Below, in pieces: positions 49,153 to 61,309 of a DNA stretch of 64,000 nt. The notes beneath the pieces are model-generated. The model had not been told where the DNA came from. It did no database searches and saw only the letters and a list, made by a program, of their open reading frames with translations. How positions within the stretch are numbered: position 1 is the stretch's first letter; the number at the start of each line of letters is the position of its first letter. Both the position numbers and the translations under genes were made by a program. The DNA lies in assembly GCA_004352715.1 (NCBI GenBank), contig SCFE01000089.1:1076825-1140824 (forward strand), in the 5' to 3' direction. Origin of the DNA: Hofstenia miamia (taxonomy: Eukaryota; Xenacoelomorpha; Acoela).

Positions 49153-51992
49153 GTTCTCAGCTAGTATAATGTAGTCAATTAGTGTTCTGCTCGATGATGT
49201 CATTCTAGAAGGTAATGTTTCACTTGCCAATCGAACAGTAATATAATGTATGTCCAAAAATAAGTTGTTCATGTAGGTGTTCAATTTTTTTATCAATCAA
49301 TTTCCAAATTGTAGTATTATTGAGAACCTCCAAAACCTTAACTGTTACTGTATGCAATTTCAACGGTAAACATTTTATTTATCGATGACAAAATTACTAT
49401 AAAAGGGCTAGTTGTTTGGATAATTTAGTTGGGAAATTGTCATGGCAAAATTTTAATCATGATTGGGTTTGTCATTTGAAGTTTTAAGGACATGATGCTA
49501 GCTGCAAATATGTTATATATAAATTTCTATATATTTAGTGAATGGTGATTTCTGCATGAGCATTTTCCGTGGAAATTGATTTTAAGATTTGGTGATGTTG
49601 AATGACCAGCTTGATCATTGGCCTATCAACAGGTTTGTCAATTGGAATTGGAATCTAATTGGATATTGGAATTGGATTGGAATTGGTTGGACAAACAAAA
49701 TTCCAATTGGATTTTCATTGGAATTATTTTACAAAAATTTCCAAACTCACATTTTTCTATAATATAGTTTTCCTAACACTATTAAAATATTTGCTTTTGG
49801 ATATGAGTCTGATAATACTAGTACTCTGCGACTCGCGATATTTTTGCTACAAGCCGAGTCTAGTTGAGTCGGACCAGTCTCTTAAAATTCTAGTCTAGTT
49901 GGATTTCGAATTTCGAGTCTTGTCTAACCACTTAGGCCTATGATTATCATAATTGTAGTCACCAATAAGTAATAAACTGTTTTGCAAACTCGAAAAAAAA
50001 TATATTAGCAGTTACATTTGTAATTGATCATTATTGTATTGTATAATAATATAAGAGAATCTTTATTCAGTTAAATGTTAACAATTAAATAGCTGATAAT
50101 TTATCTGAATAGCGTCATTAAATTCACAAAAACACATATATACAATTCACATAAATTACAAAAAAAATCTTACAGGTTATGGATAAATTACTATATTGCT
50201 ATTTTAATAACGAGTCATAGTATAGTCATTGTTATAAAATTTGTATCCTAGCCATGATTTTCCAGAAATATATTTTTGCTTAAGGAACATAGATATAGTA
50301 TTAACCAATCAGTGTTGATGCTATTAAATTAAAGAATGAAACTTTATCAAATATCACTTGCATAAAGTGTGAAGTTTGTTTATCAACTTAAAATCGCAAN
50401 GTTCTCAGCTAGTATAATGTAGTCAATTAGTGTTCTGCTCGATGATGTCATTCTAGAAGGTAATGTTTCACTTGCCAATCGAACAGTAATATAATGTATG
50501 TCCAAAAATAAGTTGTTCATGTAGGTGTTCAATTTTTTTATCAATCAATTTCCAAATTGTAGTATTATTGAGAACCTCCAAAACCTTAACTGTTACTGTA
50601 TGCAATTTCAACGGTAAACATTTTATTTATCGATGACAAAATTACTATAAAAGGGCTAGTTGTTTGGATAATTTAGTTGGGAAATTGTCATGGCAAAATT
50701 TTAATCATGATTGGGTTTGTCATTTGAAGTTTTAAGGACATGATGCTAGCTGCAAATATGTTATATATAAATTTCTATATATTTAGTGAATGGTGATTTC
50801 TGCATGAGCATTTTCCGTGGAAATTGATTTTAAGATTTGGTGATGTTGAATGACCAGCTTGATCATTGGCCTATCAACAGGTTTGTCAATTGGAATTGGA
50901 ATCTAATTGGATATTGGAATTGGATTGGAATTGGTTGGACAAACAAAATTCCAATTGGATTTTCATTGGAATTATTTTACAAAAATTTCCAAATTCACAT
51001 TTTTCTATAATATAGTTTTCCTAACACTATTAAAATATTTGCTTTTGGATATGAGTCTGATAATACTAGTACTCTGCGACTCGCGATATTTTTGCTACAA
51101 GCCGAGTCTAGTTGAGTCGGACCAGTCTCTTAAAATTCTAGTCTAGTTGGATTTCGAATTTCGAGTCTTGTCTAACCACTTAGGCCTATGATTATCATAA
51201 TTGTATTCACCAATAAGTAATAAACTGTTTTGCAAACTCGAAAAAAAATATATTAGCAGTTACATTTGTAATTGATCATTATTGTATTGTATAATAATAT
51301 AAGAGAATCTTTATTCAGTTAAATGTTAACGCTTTGGAGTTTGTACTGGATTTAACCATTATTTTCTTTTCAGGGCAAAATCTGTTAAGATAAAATTCAA
51401 AAATTCTCAAAAAGTTTCCCAGTATTTCATTTAAATTTGATGCAGAATATACAGGAAACCAATTTTCTGATGANCTTAAAATTCTAGTCTAGTTGGATTT
51501 CGAATTTCGAGTCTTGTCTAACCACTTAGGCCTATGATTATCATAATTGTAGTCACCAATAAGTAATAAACTGTTTTGCAAACTCGAAAAAAAATATATT
51601 AGCAGTTACATTTGTAATTGATCATTATTGTATTGTATAATAATATAAGAGAATCTTTATTCAGTTAAATGTTAACAATTAAATAGCTGATAATTTATCT
51701 GAATAGCGTCATTAAATTCACAAAAACACATATATACAATTCACATAAATTACAAAAAAAATCTTACAGGTTATGGATAAATTACTATATTGCTATTTTA
51801 ATAACGAGTCATAGTATAGTCATTGTTATAAAATTTGTATCCTAGCCATGATTTTCCAGAAATATATTTTTGCTTAAGGAACATAGATATAGTATTAACC
51901 AATCAGTGTTGATGCTATTAAATTAAAGAATGAAACTTTATCAAATATCACTTGCATAAAGTGTGAAGTTTGTTTATCAACTTAAAATCGCA
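49153..51992. repeat. Mosaic of exact local duplications around single n (likely assembly artefact)
   Basis: 50401-51330 repeats 49153-50082 (offset 1248), 51331-51473 repeats 48845-48987, and 51475-51992 repeats 49881-50398 (offset 1594). The blocks join at single n (50400, 51474) or directly at 51330/51331. Differences are only isolated bases. The two identical 79-codon ORFs at 49659 and 50907 are the same sequence seen twice. The true locus probably runs 49153 to 50399 and then on at 51993. Confidence 0.85.
50040..50330 (-). repeat. LINE 3' UTR fragment
   Basis: Complement of the LINE 3' end: AGAGAATCTTTATTCAG, then text matching 44.27-44.40 kb (GAGTCATAGTATAGTCATTG, TTCCAGAAATATATTTTTGC). 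It holds about 100 bp that the copy at 44.3 kb lacks. The same fragment appears again in the artefactual blocks at about 51288-51330 and 51650-51930. Confidence 0.65.
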
Positions 51993-52767
51993 ACTCTGCT
52001 AATGAAGTGGTAATCTAACTTTTACGAAAGAAAAAAAATTCGAAAGAATCTAATCAGTAGGGAGCGGCTACCGCCATAATATCAATATATTCCAACATTG
52101 TGACATTGGTAACGCTCATTCAATAGACAATGTGCTCAACCCCATTGACTCAGAAAAAAAATTTTTGTAGAAAAGTTTTTTAATTAGAAAATGATATTAT
52201 TGTTTTTAACTAAGCAAACATACACTACACTATTCGATTCGTTTTCAATAAACAAAACTCGACTAAATTAAACATTTCGAGTACTTGCAGGGCCTAGATA
52301 ATCTCTGAATGCAATGCGCCATATTATGGTAACTACTTGCAATATTGTCATGTGAGCACAAAATAAGTGTTTTCTAAAATTATATTTGACTAGAATACAA
52401 TGATTGGACCAGTATTATTGTGATTTTGAATTCTAATAGGACAGCATATGATCAATAAATTCTTAAATTCATCAGTTGCATTGCCATTTATGTGCTATAA
52501 TTAAGCCTGCACAGCAATTCCGGCATGACATGATATACATACATGTGTGTGGTGCCATATTTGGCAGAATTTCGAATAGATAACTTTTTGGATAGTTGGT
52601 GTCATTTTATGACACTTTATTATCAGTAGTTCTATGATATTTTGTATGCAAAATCTTAATAAACTATGCTAAGAGTTTTAATTTTCCAGCTAAAACAAAA
52701 AACAGTAATTTACTCAAAGGAATGTGAATTTAGTTACAAATTATTGATAACAATCACAAATAGGATC
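51993..52767. other. AT-rich stretch, nothing recognised
   Basis: No gene or repeat boundary that I can support. Confidence 0.5.
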
Positions 52768-52950
52768 CTAGGGAAATTTTCTTCTGCCATGCTTATAAGT
52801 TAGAATCTCACAATATTTGTTGGAAGATCTCTCTAAGCTAACACCAGGGAATATTCTTGTGGCAGCACAATGAATTGATTCCACTCCCATAGATCTCCTA
52901 CTAACATAACATTGAAAACTCCCAATAGAACACCCATGAATATAAAACAT
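52768..52950 (-). pseudogene. Short LINE C-terminal fragment
   Basis: A 60-codon minus-strand frame ends in RRSMGVESIHCAATRIFPGV then SLERSSNKYCEILTYKHGRR. It resembles the LINE tail pattern of a run ending in AARI-G, then a spacer, L---LGW--L--RR. Weak, but the spacing fits. Confidence 0.35.
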
Positions 52951-53865
52951 GAATTACTGTATTTTTTTACCTACACTGCCTTGCATATTATATTTCTAAT
53001 AACTAAGAATTCGTTCAGATGGGCAAAGTGCCGTTGTGTGGGTTAATACGGGAATCGTAAGTCCAGTTGAGCTATTTCAGGAACTGTTTCTAAAGCTTGT
53101 GTGGTTAGATAAGATCTTGCTATTTATTCAATTTTTTGTAAGGAAAATTCTTCCAATATGATAAGGCTCCTTCTAATATGTTCTAGTTCTAAGAAATGCA
53201 TTAATGAGTTTTAAAATTTGTTAACCCTTGACAAAAATGTATTGTATGAAAAAATTTAATCCTTCCCTCCCAGGATTTCAAAAATTCTGTCACTCTTCCT
53301 GTTGAAACATTTTTCTCGAACCGACGGGAGTGTTCCCGCAAGACTATATAAGAGGTGAACATACCTTAGAGCTGAAACTTCACTTAGAAAGAAACAAATA
53401 TAGAGATTAACAGAGAGATTTCCGGTACTGATCGAATATAGGATCTCGTATTGTAGCATGATTGTTGTACAAAACTTCTACAAATACAGCCAATACATTC
53501 GTTCTGTAATAATAATTTCATTTTTCTGCGTTTTCGTTAAAATTATGTATTTTTCTGGTTTTACCAGGCCTTAATAATCACATATAGAAAATTTGTGCAT
53601 TATACTTAAATAAATATGTGAAATCAAAGACATCCAAAGTATGTTGTAAAGAATATTTGGATTAACAAACTCAAAATTAGATTGGATTCCAATTGGACAA
53701 TTCTAAAAATTTTGTATTGGATTGAATTGTACAGAAAAATCTGTTAAATGGACAAGTCTGCCTATCAACTTCAGATTTTTTTCTTTGGGATACTAAAAAA
53801 ATAACTACAGACCAAATCAAAGCAGCCATCCAAAAAGAAATTCGCCAAACTTTACCAAATCTTAC

Positions 53866-53928
53866 AAGTGCAGTAATGAACAGTTTGCGAAATCGGGCCA
53901 ATTCTTGTTTGCGCTCAAAAGTCAGCAC
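53866..53928 (-). CDS. Candidate 63 nt exon, unrecognised
   Basis: On the minus strand an acceptor ACATTTTCAG and a donor GTAAGA bound 21 codons, VLTFERKQELARFRKLFITA plus L, phase 0 at both ends. The frame also stays open past the donor (to 53677), with a hydrophobic stretch WMAALIWSVVIFLV, so it may instead be a longer exon with a membrane segment. Family unknown. Confidence 0.35.
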
Positions 53929-54019
53929 CTGAAAATGTAGTTGTATTTAAAATTTAACTAAATAAAACTACATGTACATAGAATATTCGATATTACAAGT
54001 TCCTATGATAGCATACACC

Positions 54020-54310
54020 AAAAAATTGTCAAATTGAAAGCAGGTCTAATAAAATGAATAACCAATTTTATTGATCAATATATTAGAGGAAATATATAAA
54101 ATTCAATGCACCTGTTGTGAAGATTACATCGGATATTGCGGTCGGCAACTAAGTAGAACAAAAGAAGGTGAAACAAATTCAACAATTTCAAAAGATCTTA
54201 AAGATTGTAGACTAAGCTATAATATAAAAAATATAAAGAATACCGAAGCAAAGCATCTCAAAATCGTTCAAAGTATTTTAATTAGTTCATTTCATCCAAA
54301 ATCTAGATGA
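54020..54310 (+). pseudogene. Retroelement relic with GIY-YIG-like endonuclease
   Basis: An 80-codon frame reads EIYKIQCTCCEDYIGYCGRQ then LSRTKEGE, matching the VYKI-C--C---YIGETGR-L--R--EH start of the GIY-YIG endonucleases carried by Penelope-like elements. Just upstream, YDSIHQKIVKLKAGLIK resembles part of a reverse transcriptase. The later catalytic residues are not recognisable. Confidence 0.5.
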
Positions 54311-55466
54311 GATTTCAAGCACACACACTATTACCACCAAAACTAAGATTTGGTAAAATAAAATGTTATTATAAAATCAAGTAAATTTAGGGGAATAATT
54401 TTGCAAGAAAACTACGATGACTTTGTAAATTGAATGTTTTTATAAAAATTACGTAAACACTTAGTAAATTTGTAAAATAATTAAATATTAAAATATAAAT
54501 TAAATATGGTAGAACAATGAGTATAATTTACTGTAGTTTGAATATATAGGCTTCTCATAAATCATTCTTAGACTCAATGGAAAAAATTTCAAATTTTGGA
54601 AAATTCATTTTGAGTTTTTACATATATAAGTGGTTTGATATTTCAGTGGATATTCTAAGTTCTTAAGTCCTTCTATATAATGGGAAATTTTCACTAAAAT
54701 TTATATTTAAATATTTTTAGCTAAGCATGTTTAAATTAGTTGAAATTCGTTAAAAATAATGCAACCAATAAAAAATGTTTGCTAATTTTCTCTTTCTTGT
54801 TGAATGATGCAACTACCTTTCTAATCACAAAACTATTATTTTGTAAGATGAATATAAACAAAAAATTAATAAATTTCTGGAAAGTCAAAAGGTAGTGACA
54901 TCAGCTGACAAGAAAGAGACAGTGAATTTTCTGCAAAATTTAGCAAATATTTTTTAATAGTTACTTTATTTTTTAAGAATATAAGCTAAATAAACAATTT
55001 TTGATAAAAATATTTAAATTTAAATTTTAGTGAAAATATCCGATTGCCGAACATACGTTTCACCACAGGCGCAAAATTCTTTTAGACAAATCTTAAAAAT
55101 TAAGAGGTTATTTTAAATTGAGAATAGATTTCATTTTATATGTTTTTACATCATTCTCTTATAGATGTAATGGTTTTAATATTTATTATTAAGCAGCTTG
55201 TATAAATTCATCTGTATATTCTATTTTGAAAGTGTACATAAATGGCTTCTTGTTGCTTAAATTTCGATTGCTTTCAATGATATTTTTTACCACTTAATAT
55301 GATCTATGAACTCCACATGGTATTTTTTTCATAAGATGTTTTCAAATGATAAAATTTCTTGATGAATTTCTATGCCCATCAAAATGGAGTAGTCATGGGA
55401 GACCAACTAAGCCTAACCCTTTATATATATATATACATGTATGTATATATATATATATATATATAT
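54311..55466. other. AT-rich stretch ending in a (TA)n run
   Basis: No supported gene. The (TA)n tract at about 55422-55469 leads directly into the palindromic MITE. Confidence 0.5.
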
Positions 55467-55468
55467 AT

Positions 55469-56008
55469 AGTCCCGTTCATAAGCATTGCAACACTCATCT
55501 TCACAATTTATTTCTGCAATGATTAACACAATATCTTTGATTTTAGCACTAGGCTCAAATTTGTCATTGTGAATTCAAATTTTTATGCAGTTTTTTCATC
55601 AGAAATTTAGTTTTCCTCCGATTCATCTATAAAGGAGTACACTAATCTTAATAAATATACATGCCACATTAATTATTGAGAGTGTAAATTTGTGAATGTT
55701 CTATTACATCACAAATTTCGATTTAAATTCAAACAATGTAATGGGATTTCAGTAAAATTTGAGCGGTAATATTTTTGAAGCAACGGAATAGATTTATGCC
55801 AAACTTTTTCACTATAATTTACACAGCCTCTATATTTATGGAGACAGTTTCGGGATGCCCTTTATAGATGAATAGCAGGAAAACTAAATTTCTGATGAAT
55901 TCTCAACGTCAAATTTGAGCCTAGTGCTAAAAATCAAAGATATTGTGTTAATCATTGCAGAAATAAATTGTGAAGATGAGTGTTGCAATACTTATGAGCA
56001 GTACTGTA
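55469..56008. mobile_element. 540 bp palindromic MITE (Tc1/mariner-type)
   Basis: The left end GTCCCGTTCATAAGCATTGC and right end reading inward GTACTGCTCATAAGTATTGC begin long inverted repeats. These pair through CACTCATCTTCACAATTT, GATTAACACAATATCTTTG and GCACTAGGCTCAAATTTG, and on to the ATAAAGG / CCTTTAT pair, about 160 bp per arm. The flanks are TA-rich, so a TA target duplication is likely but its position is not certain. No ORF inside. Confidence 0.75.
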
Positions 56009-56965
56009 TACATGAAATTGATTATTATTTAATTTTAACATGTCACTGCCATTAACAAAAAGTTCCTACTATAAAACTCACAAAATATTCATCTATATAT
56101 AATTTTTTTACAATAATTCTGGTAGATTAAATTTAAGTTTATCCTTTTTGCTTAAGGATCAATCATAAAATGTCGATGTATAAAACCTTTGATTTAAAAG
56201 GTCAGTTTAAATGGTAGTTAATTACTAACTTTGCACCAGTTGGTTTGTTGTAATATGATGACATAAATTTGATTTTTTCTCAATATTCAGCAATGCCAAT
56301 TTTGTTTTTCCTTCCTCAATTGGAAAAATGTGGGCCATTTAAAAAGAGATATCATCATTTTGTTAAAGAATATGAATTATCAACGCAAAATTACATAGAT
56401 TAGAATTTTCTCAAAATTTGAAGCACGTCACCTAAAAATTTCAATTTCTCAATCCTGGGTGTTTTAACGTGCATAGTGGCGGCTAACAAAAAAGTATTAA
56501 CCGCAAAATATTAATATTTGAATGAACTGACATAGTGACATTTGATACTGTCACAAAAACAGGAAAAATTTAAGTCATTGGGAAAGTTTTCCAAAAAACA
56601 TGATTTGACATTGAAGGACCCCTCTATAAAAATTTTTAATTGGAAATTTCACTTACAATATTAGTTTTTTCATAAAAACCTATAAAAATATACGAATGGC
56701 AAAATAAAATAAAAATATTAAAAATATAATTCGTATGGAAATTTTAAAAAGCAATTGTTAACCGTGTATGCAAAATGAAAGTAATGCATCTCTATAAATT
56801 AGTGGTTTTAAAATGCTTAAATGTTGGAACGGTAAACAGTCTTAATGTTGACTTTTATATATCATAAATTACCACATGAAAAAAATGTTGCATACCAAAC
56901 AAAATGAAGAAAAATGTACAACTCAAACACCTATTTTTCAAATAAAGCGAAATACAATGAAAACA
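56009..56965. other. Intergenic stretch downstream of HOP2
   Basis: AT-rich, no gene seen. The 3' UTR of HOP2 must lie in the upper part, but I cannot fix its end. Confidence 0.5.
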
Positions 56966-58673
56966 TCACAGCGACTCAATACCAATGTCTTTGAAAAGTT
57001 CTTCTTTGCTTAATGGCCATCCTTCCAGTATCAGATTTAGCAATTGACCTGTCAAATATTGTTTTAATAAAATGTTTATAATACATAGTTAAACGGACAA
57101 TTCAAAAATTAATCCAGACAAAAATTTACCAACAATGCTGTTGCCAAAAATTAGGTTATCTACAGTGTATTTCTTATTTACCTAAAAGCATCCCAAAAGC
57201 GGACCAACATTTGCAAAATGTTCTTGTCAAAAATTTTTTTAACAGAAAATTCCTTCAGACTAGGATTGCCTAATTATAATAACTACTTACATGATATTGA
57301 TTCCATTTTTGTCTTAACATGACATGTGCTGAAAATATTAGTCACTGCTTAAAAGGGTCTCGGTTTAATAGGTAGGGGCAGAATGAAAAACATTTTCTGA
57401 GTCGAAAATAGCCGTCCGTTCATTAGGCGATTCAGACTTATCGAATACTTTCCTATAATGCAAATACTTAAATAACAAACAAAGATTTTTGGATAAACCA
57501 AAAACTCTCAGAACTTAGGTAAATTTCACAAAGGCCTTCCTATTTAAGAACAAAGCAAATAATTAGCTGATACTATTTCACTAAAAATCACGGTAATGTT
57601 AAGAAAAAGCTTACCAGTAAATCGAAAATGAAAACAGAGTTGTCATGTTGACAATTCTTTTTATTTCACTACAAAAACTCAAACATTTGCAATTTATCCG
57701 CAACTACAACTGTGCTGTATTTTTGGAAAAATCCTTACCGACGTATCTCTGTCTACGTTTCAAATTACTTTGAACCGCTTGTAGGGAAGCTAAAACACGA
57801 TTTCGATTTTCCTCTGTACACATGTTGACTTTCAATTGCTGGATTTGTTTTGCTAATTCGGCTTCTTCATATTCTAGTTGTTGAAGCTTTAAATTACCAG
57901 CTTCAATAGTAGTTAACGAATTCACTTCGGATAGCTTCGATGTGAAATCGCGAATCTAAACAACATTAACGATATCTATGAATAAAATATGCATTTAATG
58001 AAGCAATCAATATTTACAAAAAATAATGAAATTTAATGTTTCCCTAAATAAAATCAGTATCATAGAAATCGCTCACTCGCAATTACAAAAAATTAATCAG
58101 TAAATTATCTAGTGGCTTCAGTTCTAGACTGCAAAATCAACAAAGTTGGAACTATTAACATCTGTACAACATTTTGTTTTAGTGCTAAGTAATAAAAATT
58201 TAAGTAATTATTTAGCGATAAGTATATGCATATTTTGGGGTTTGTTATGTAATATAACGAATCTTACAACAAACAAAACTGACTATTGTATTCATTAACT
58301 TTGGCCAGGCATATCAAATTTTTCATACAATTAAAGTGTACATGTAATATATTAGGTAGAAACAAAATAAAATTACTTCATCTTGTAAATTTGATAATAT
58401 ATCCAAACATTCTTTTGTTTTCTCATCAATTTTTATAAGTTCTTCATTGGATGGGCAATCAATATTATCTTGAGAAATTACATACACTTTTTGTTTATTG
58501 TACACTTTCTCTTTAACTTTTCCCTTGAAAACGAGAGCGTCCAAACATTTCTGAACTAACGTTTTACCATAAGTCCCGTGTAAATTTTGATGTATATCAG
58601 TTGCACTAAAAGGTCGATTTTGTGTATCTAGGTATTCTTCAATTGCATCACAAGCGACTGATTCCTTACTCAT
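56966..58673 (-). CDS. PSMC3IP: Homologous-pairing protein 2 (HOP2/PSMC3IP), three exons
   Basis: Seen: exon 1 is 58377-58673 (99 codons, from ATG), exon 2 is 57739-57955, and the last exon is 56966-57048 with a TGA stop. Donors read GTAATT and GTAAGG and acceptors TTTAG and GACAG. Phases match (0, then 1) and the total is 597 nt, 198 residues plus stop; the human protein is 217. Residues about 1-75 are the winged-helix TBPIP-type domain, with NRPFSATDIHQNL and KGKVKEKVYNKQKVY. Exon 2 encodes a heptad-rich coiled coil with LTTIE near its start, and the C-terminus has ILEGWPLSKEELFKDIGIE, all family hallmarks. Known: HOP2 pairs with MND1 and stimulates RAD51/DMC1 strand exchange in meiotic nuclei. 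Odd: the basic WRKRKR-type segment before the C-terminal motif is missing. A small exon near 57287-57324 could supply part of it, but it does not keep phase with its best donor. A TTTTCAG lies directly before the ATG. MND1 is not in the window. Confidence 0.88.
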
Positions 58674-59221
58674 CTGAAAAGTATATTACATTCAGCATTT
58701 GAAATCAAGATTCAGATAAAAATGCCGCTATATAAACTCCCAGTTAGGAACACATTTGGAAGAAGGCGTAGTTAAAATACAGTAATGAGTGCATGGACCT
58801 GGTATGTATAAAGAAGCGACACGAAGTGTACACAGCTGGTGATTAACAATGCATCTACGATTAAAAAATACACATATGTTGCGAAGACCTAAGCTCGGTG
58901 CCTAGTAACTATTGCGTGAATACAGCAAAATTGTTATTTCGGTTGGTCTATATGTAATAGCGCTAGGTCACCGTATAATATATAATAATAATTGAAGAAA
59001 GAAGCGATAATCAAAATGTTGAGGGAAACTGAAATAGCAAAATCGTAATACTAACGTTGTTATACTGAAAAAAATATTAGACCACCAGTGTTCCACAGAG
59101 AATATCCGTGTCACGTCCTTATCTATGAGCGAGTGAATGTGCATTGTACATGTTTTTTGAAACATTTCTTTTTGTTATGAAAATATTATTAGTAAAATAC
59201 ACTTGCTATGGATCGACTATA

Positions 59222-60510
59222 TAGGTAGGCCCGAAAGTTCTCTGTATTTTCCCATCATATGAACAAAAACAATTGAAATTCAAGAAAGGCATATATTTTT
59301 AAGCAACATAATTACCGTTTACATTAATGCAAATTCGACACCGCTCAAACCAGTTATCGAAGGCTGAACGCCACGTATTTGCTGATATTTTTCCCAGCTC
59401 CTCCTCGTACGCAAGAACAGCGTCGTCTGGACAGCCAAACTCGCGGAATCGCAATTTTTCTTTGACAAACCTAAATAAAAAAGAAGTCAGTCGGTGAAAA
59501 ATCTGGAGAATAAGGCGGATGTGGCAACAGTCGAACTCCATTGTCAAGAATGAAGTCTGTGGTGACCGCTGCGGAATGCGCTGGGACATTGTCATGGTGA
59601 AGGCGGAAGTGTTGAATCCCGTCTCTAGGCCGCTGAGCTCTCCATGCGTCGAAGACAGCAATTAGGAAAGTTTGCGAGTACCACTGTGAATTGACAGACT
59701 GCTGCCCAGGTAGTTGAACATTGGCAACAAGACCAGCCTTGCAAAGGAAGGTGGCCACCATCTTCTTTCCAACCCAGGATGTTGCTGCAACCTATATTTC
59801 TGGAACTCATGGTCAAAACACCATACCGCTGATTGTCTTCGGGAACGGCGATCGCGCTGCCTTATCCACGTTTCGTCCCCAGTAACAATATCCCAGACCA
59901 ATTGCCGTTTGCAAAGGTGCGAAGCATCGTCTGGCAAAAATCGACCCTGGCCTCCATTTGTCTCGCATTCAGTTGGTGAGGCACAAATTTCGTTTGGAGC
60001 TTTTTCATTTGCAGATGCTCATGAAGAATGGACTGGATAGCATTTCTGCCAATCCCAAGTTGTGTCTGTAGACGATTGTAGGAAATCTGCCTTTCCTCCA
60101 TTACCATATCTCGGACGGCCTCGATGTTGTCAGTTGCGCACGCAATAGCTGGTCTGCCTGAGCGATCTTGGTCTTGCAAAGATTCATTCCCACTTCGGAA
60201 CCGCGCAAAACACGACCTGACTGTTTCATACGATATTGTGAGGCAAACGGTAATGGCATTGCCTTGCCGAGAATTTGCTGAGGAAGTCGTAGTTGATGAG
60301 AAGACGCAGTTGTTGCTTATCCATAAAACCAGAAACAACACGTAACTATGATTTTTGTTTGTGACGTCACCGCGCTTATATATGCCTGCAGCAAAAAAAG
60401 ATAGTCCGTCACACTCATCATTAACGCTCTAACTGTTGTCATGTTTTAAATGTGTGTTGTGTTGTGTGTTAATGGTATTTAATAATACAGAGAACTTTCA
60501 GAACTACCTG
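59222..60510 (-). mobile_element. Full-length mariner element, transposase frameshifted
   Basis: Inverted ends TAGGTAGGCCCGAAAGTTCT (59222) and CAGGTAGTTCTGAAAGTTCT (inward from 60510) are flanked by TA, giving a 1289 bp element of normal mariner size. The transposase on the minus strand begins MDKQQLRLLINYDFLSKF (ATG at 60324) and ends at 59299, about 342 codons. In order: helix-turn-helix region YETVRSCFARFRSGNESLQD with QDRSGRP; IVTGDETWI (first D); RLHHDNVPAHSAAVTTDFI (second D); LPHPPYSPDFSPTDFF (third D); WFERCRICINVNGNYV. The catalytic D,D34D set is readable, but at least four frame changes make it inactive. It inserted between HOP2 and the 61 kb exons. Confidence 0.9.
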
Positions 60511-60674
60511 TATAATAAAAATTATAGAAATCGGGGTTTTCACAAGTCTAACCATTAGTCGAGGTATTCCATTAAAACTCGTAAAACACTTACAGAAATG
60601 TTTACCGTGAATTGGTTTTATTTGCAGTACTACTGTGAACTTGTAATAAAATATTTCCAAGTAATAAAATTAGT

Positions 60675-60969
60675 ATGACGCAGTTTCGAGAGTCAATAAT
60701 TGATGGCTTGACAGAGCTCAATGATCAATATTCATTTGGTATCAATTGCAAAAAATACAATATAGTCAAGCATCACCTTGAAAGGTATAATGAAACTGCT
60801 CAAACAAAAAGAAAACGCTGCAGAGTATGTTATGAAACCATTCAAAACAAGAGGGGAGCTCAAGTGGCATGGAAAAAGGCAAACGTGTCATGACATAATT
60901 GGTGAAGGAACTCCAAATACATGCTTTGACAGATTCAAAAAAAGCATTCATAATTTTTTTGTTGTTTGA
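60675..60969 (+). pseudogene. Possible transposase C-terminal relic with Cys motif
   Basis: Two overlapping plus frames (60675-60893 and 60778-60969) give ELNDQYSFGINCKKYNIVKH, KRKRCRVCYETIQNKRGAQ and, after a frame change, TCHDIIGEGTPNTCFDRFKK then SIH. The pattern RCRVC ... C ... C--F---H is like the zinc-binding tail of piggyBac-type transposases. Weak assignment: the rest of the protein is absent. Confidence 0.35.
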
Positions 60970-61309
60970 TTAACAATTCATATAAAATTTGATTGTTTAT
61001 GTTCAAAGTAGCTACAGTGTGCCACACGTAAATCGTGTTAAAAAATAGAAATGACCTTAAAATAGTTTTCCCACATTCGAATAACGAAGAGCACATTTAT
61101 AAAAATACTACAGAGTATTTGTTTAAATAACCATCTGACATAGAAGCGTATCTGCTAAAGAAATGTTTGTCATCACTCTAAGTTAAATTTAAATGATTAT
61201 AAACATTTCATCAATTTTACTATCAAGGTATTGAAATTTAATACATTAATTTCATTATATTCATTAAGGCATAAGCTCCTATGTTCTAATAAATACAAAA
61301 AATTTAATT

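Larger units (their letters stand above)
44250..49300 (-). pseudogene. CR1/L2-like LINE, minus strand, split by a hAT-type insertion
   Basis: From the 5' side: an endonuclease-like stretch SSSRTLIDYIILAEN, then WIKTREKCIENINNF and NKPWITETCKALIREK (49296-48763); decayed finger region (48.0-48.7 kb); SEWLPVYNGVSQGTILSPLL, FSIYVNDMHY and LIQYADDTCIFSDN (47940-47700). The insertion 45089-47702 follows. The body resumes with CMHKLNINEAKTEFCILQ and LKYLGVTIYSKLKFNSHINL (45048-44870). The 3' end at about 44245-44265 is a short (GATAA)n array on the plus strand. The RT palm YADD is intact in this piece, but frames are broken elsewhere. Confidence 0.8.

Noticed and set aside
59714-60345. Plus-strand ORFs of 108 and 73 codons over the mariner
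   Set aside because: Shadows of the minus-strand transposase.
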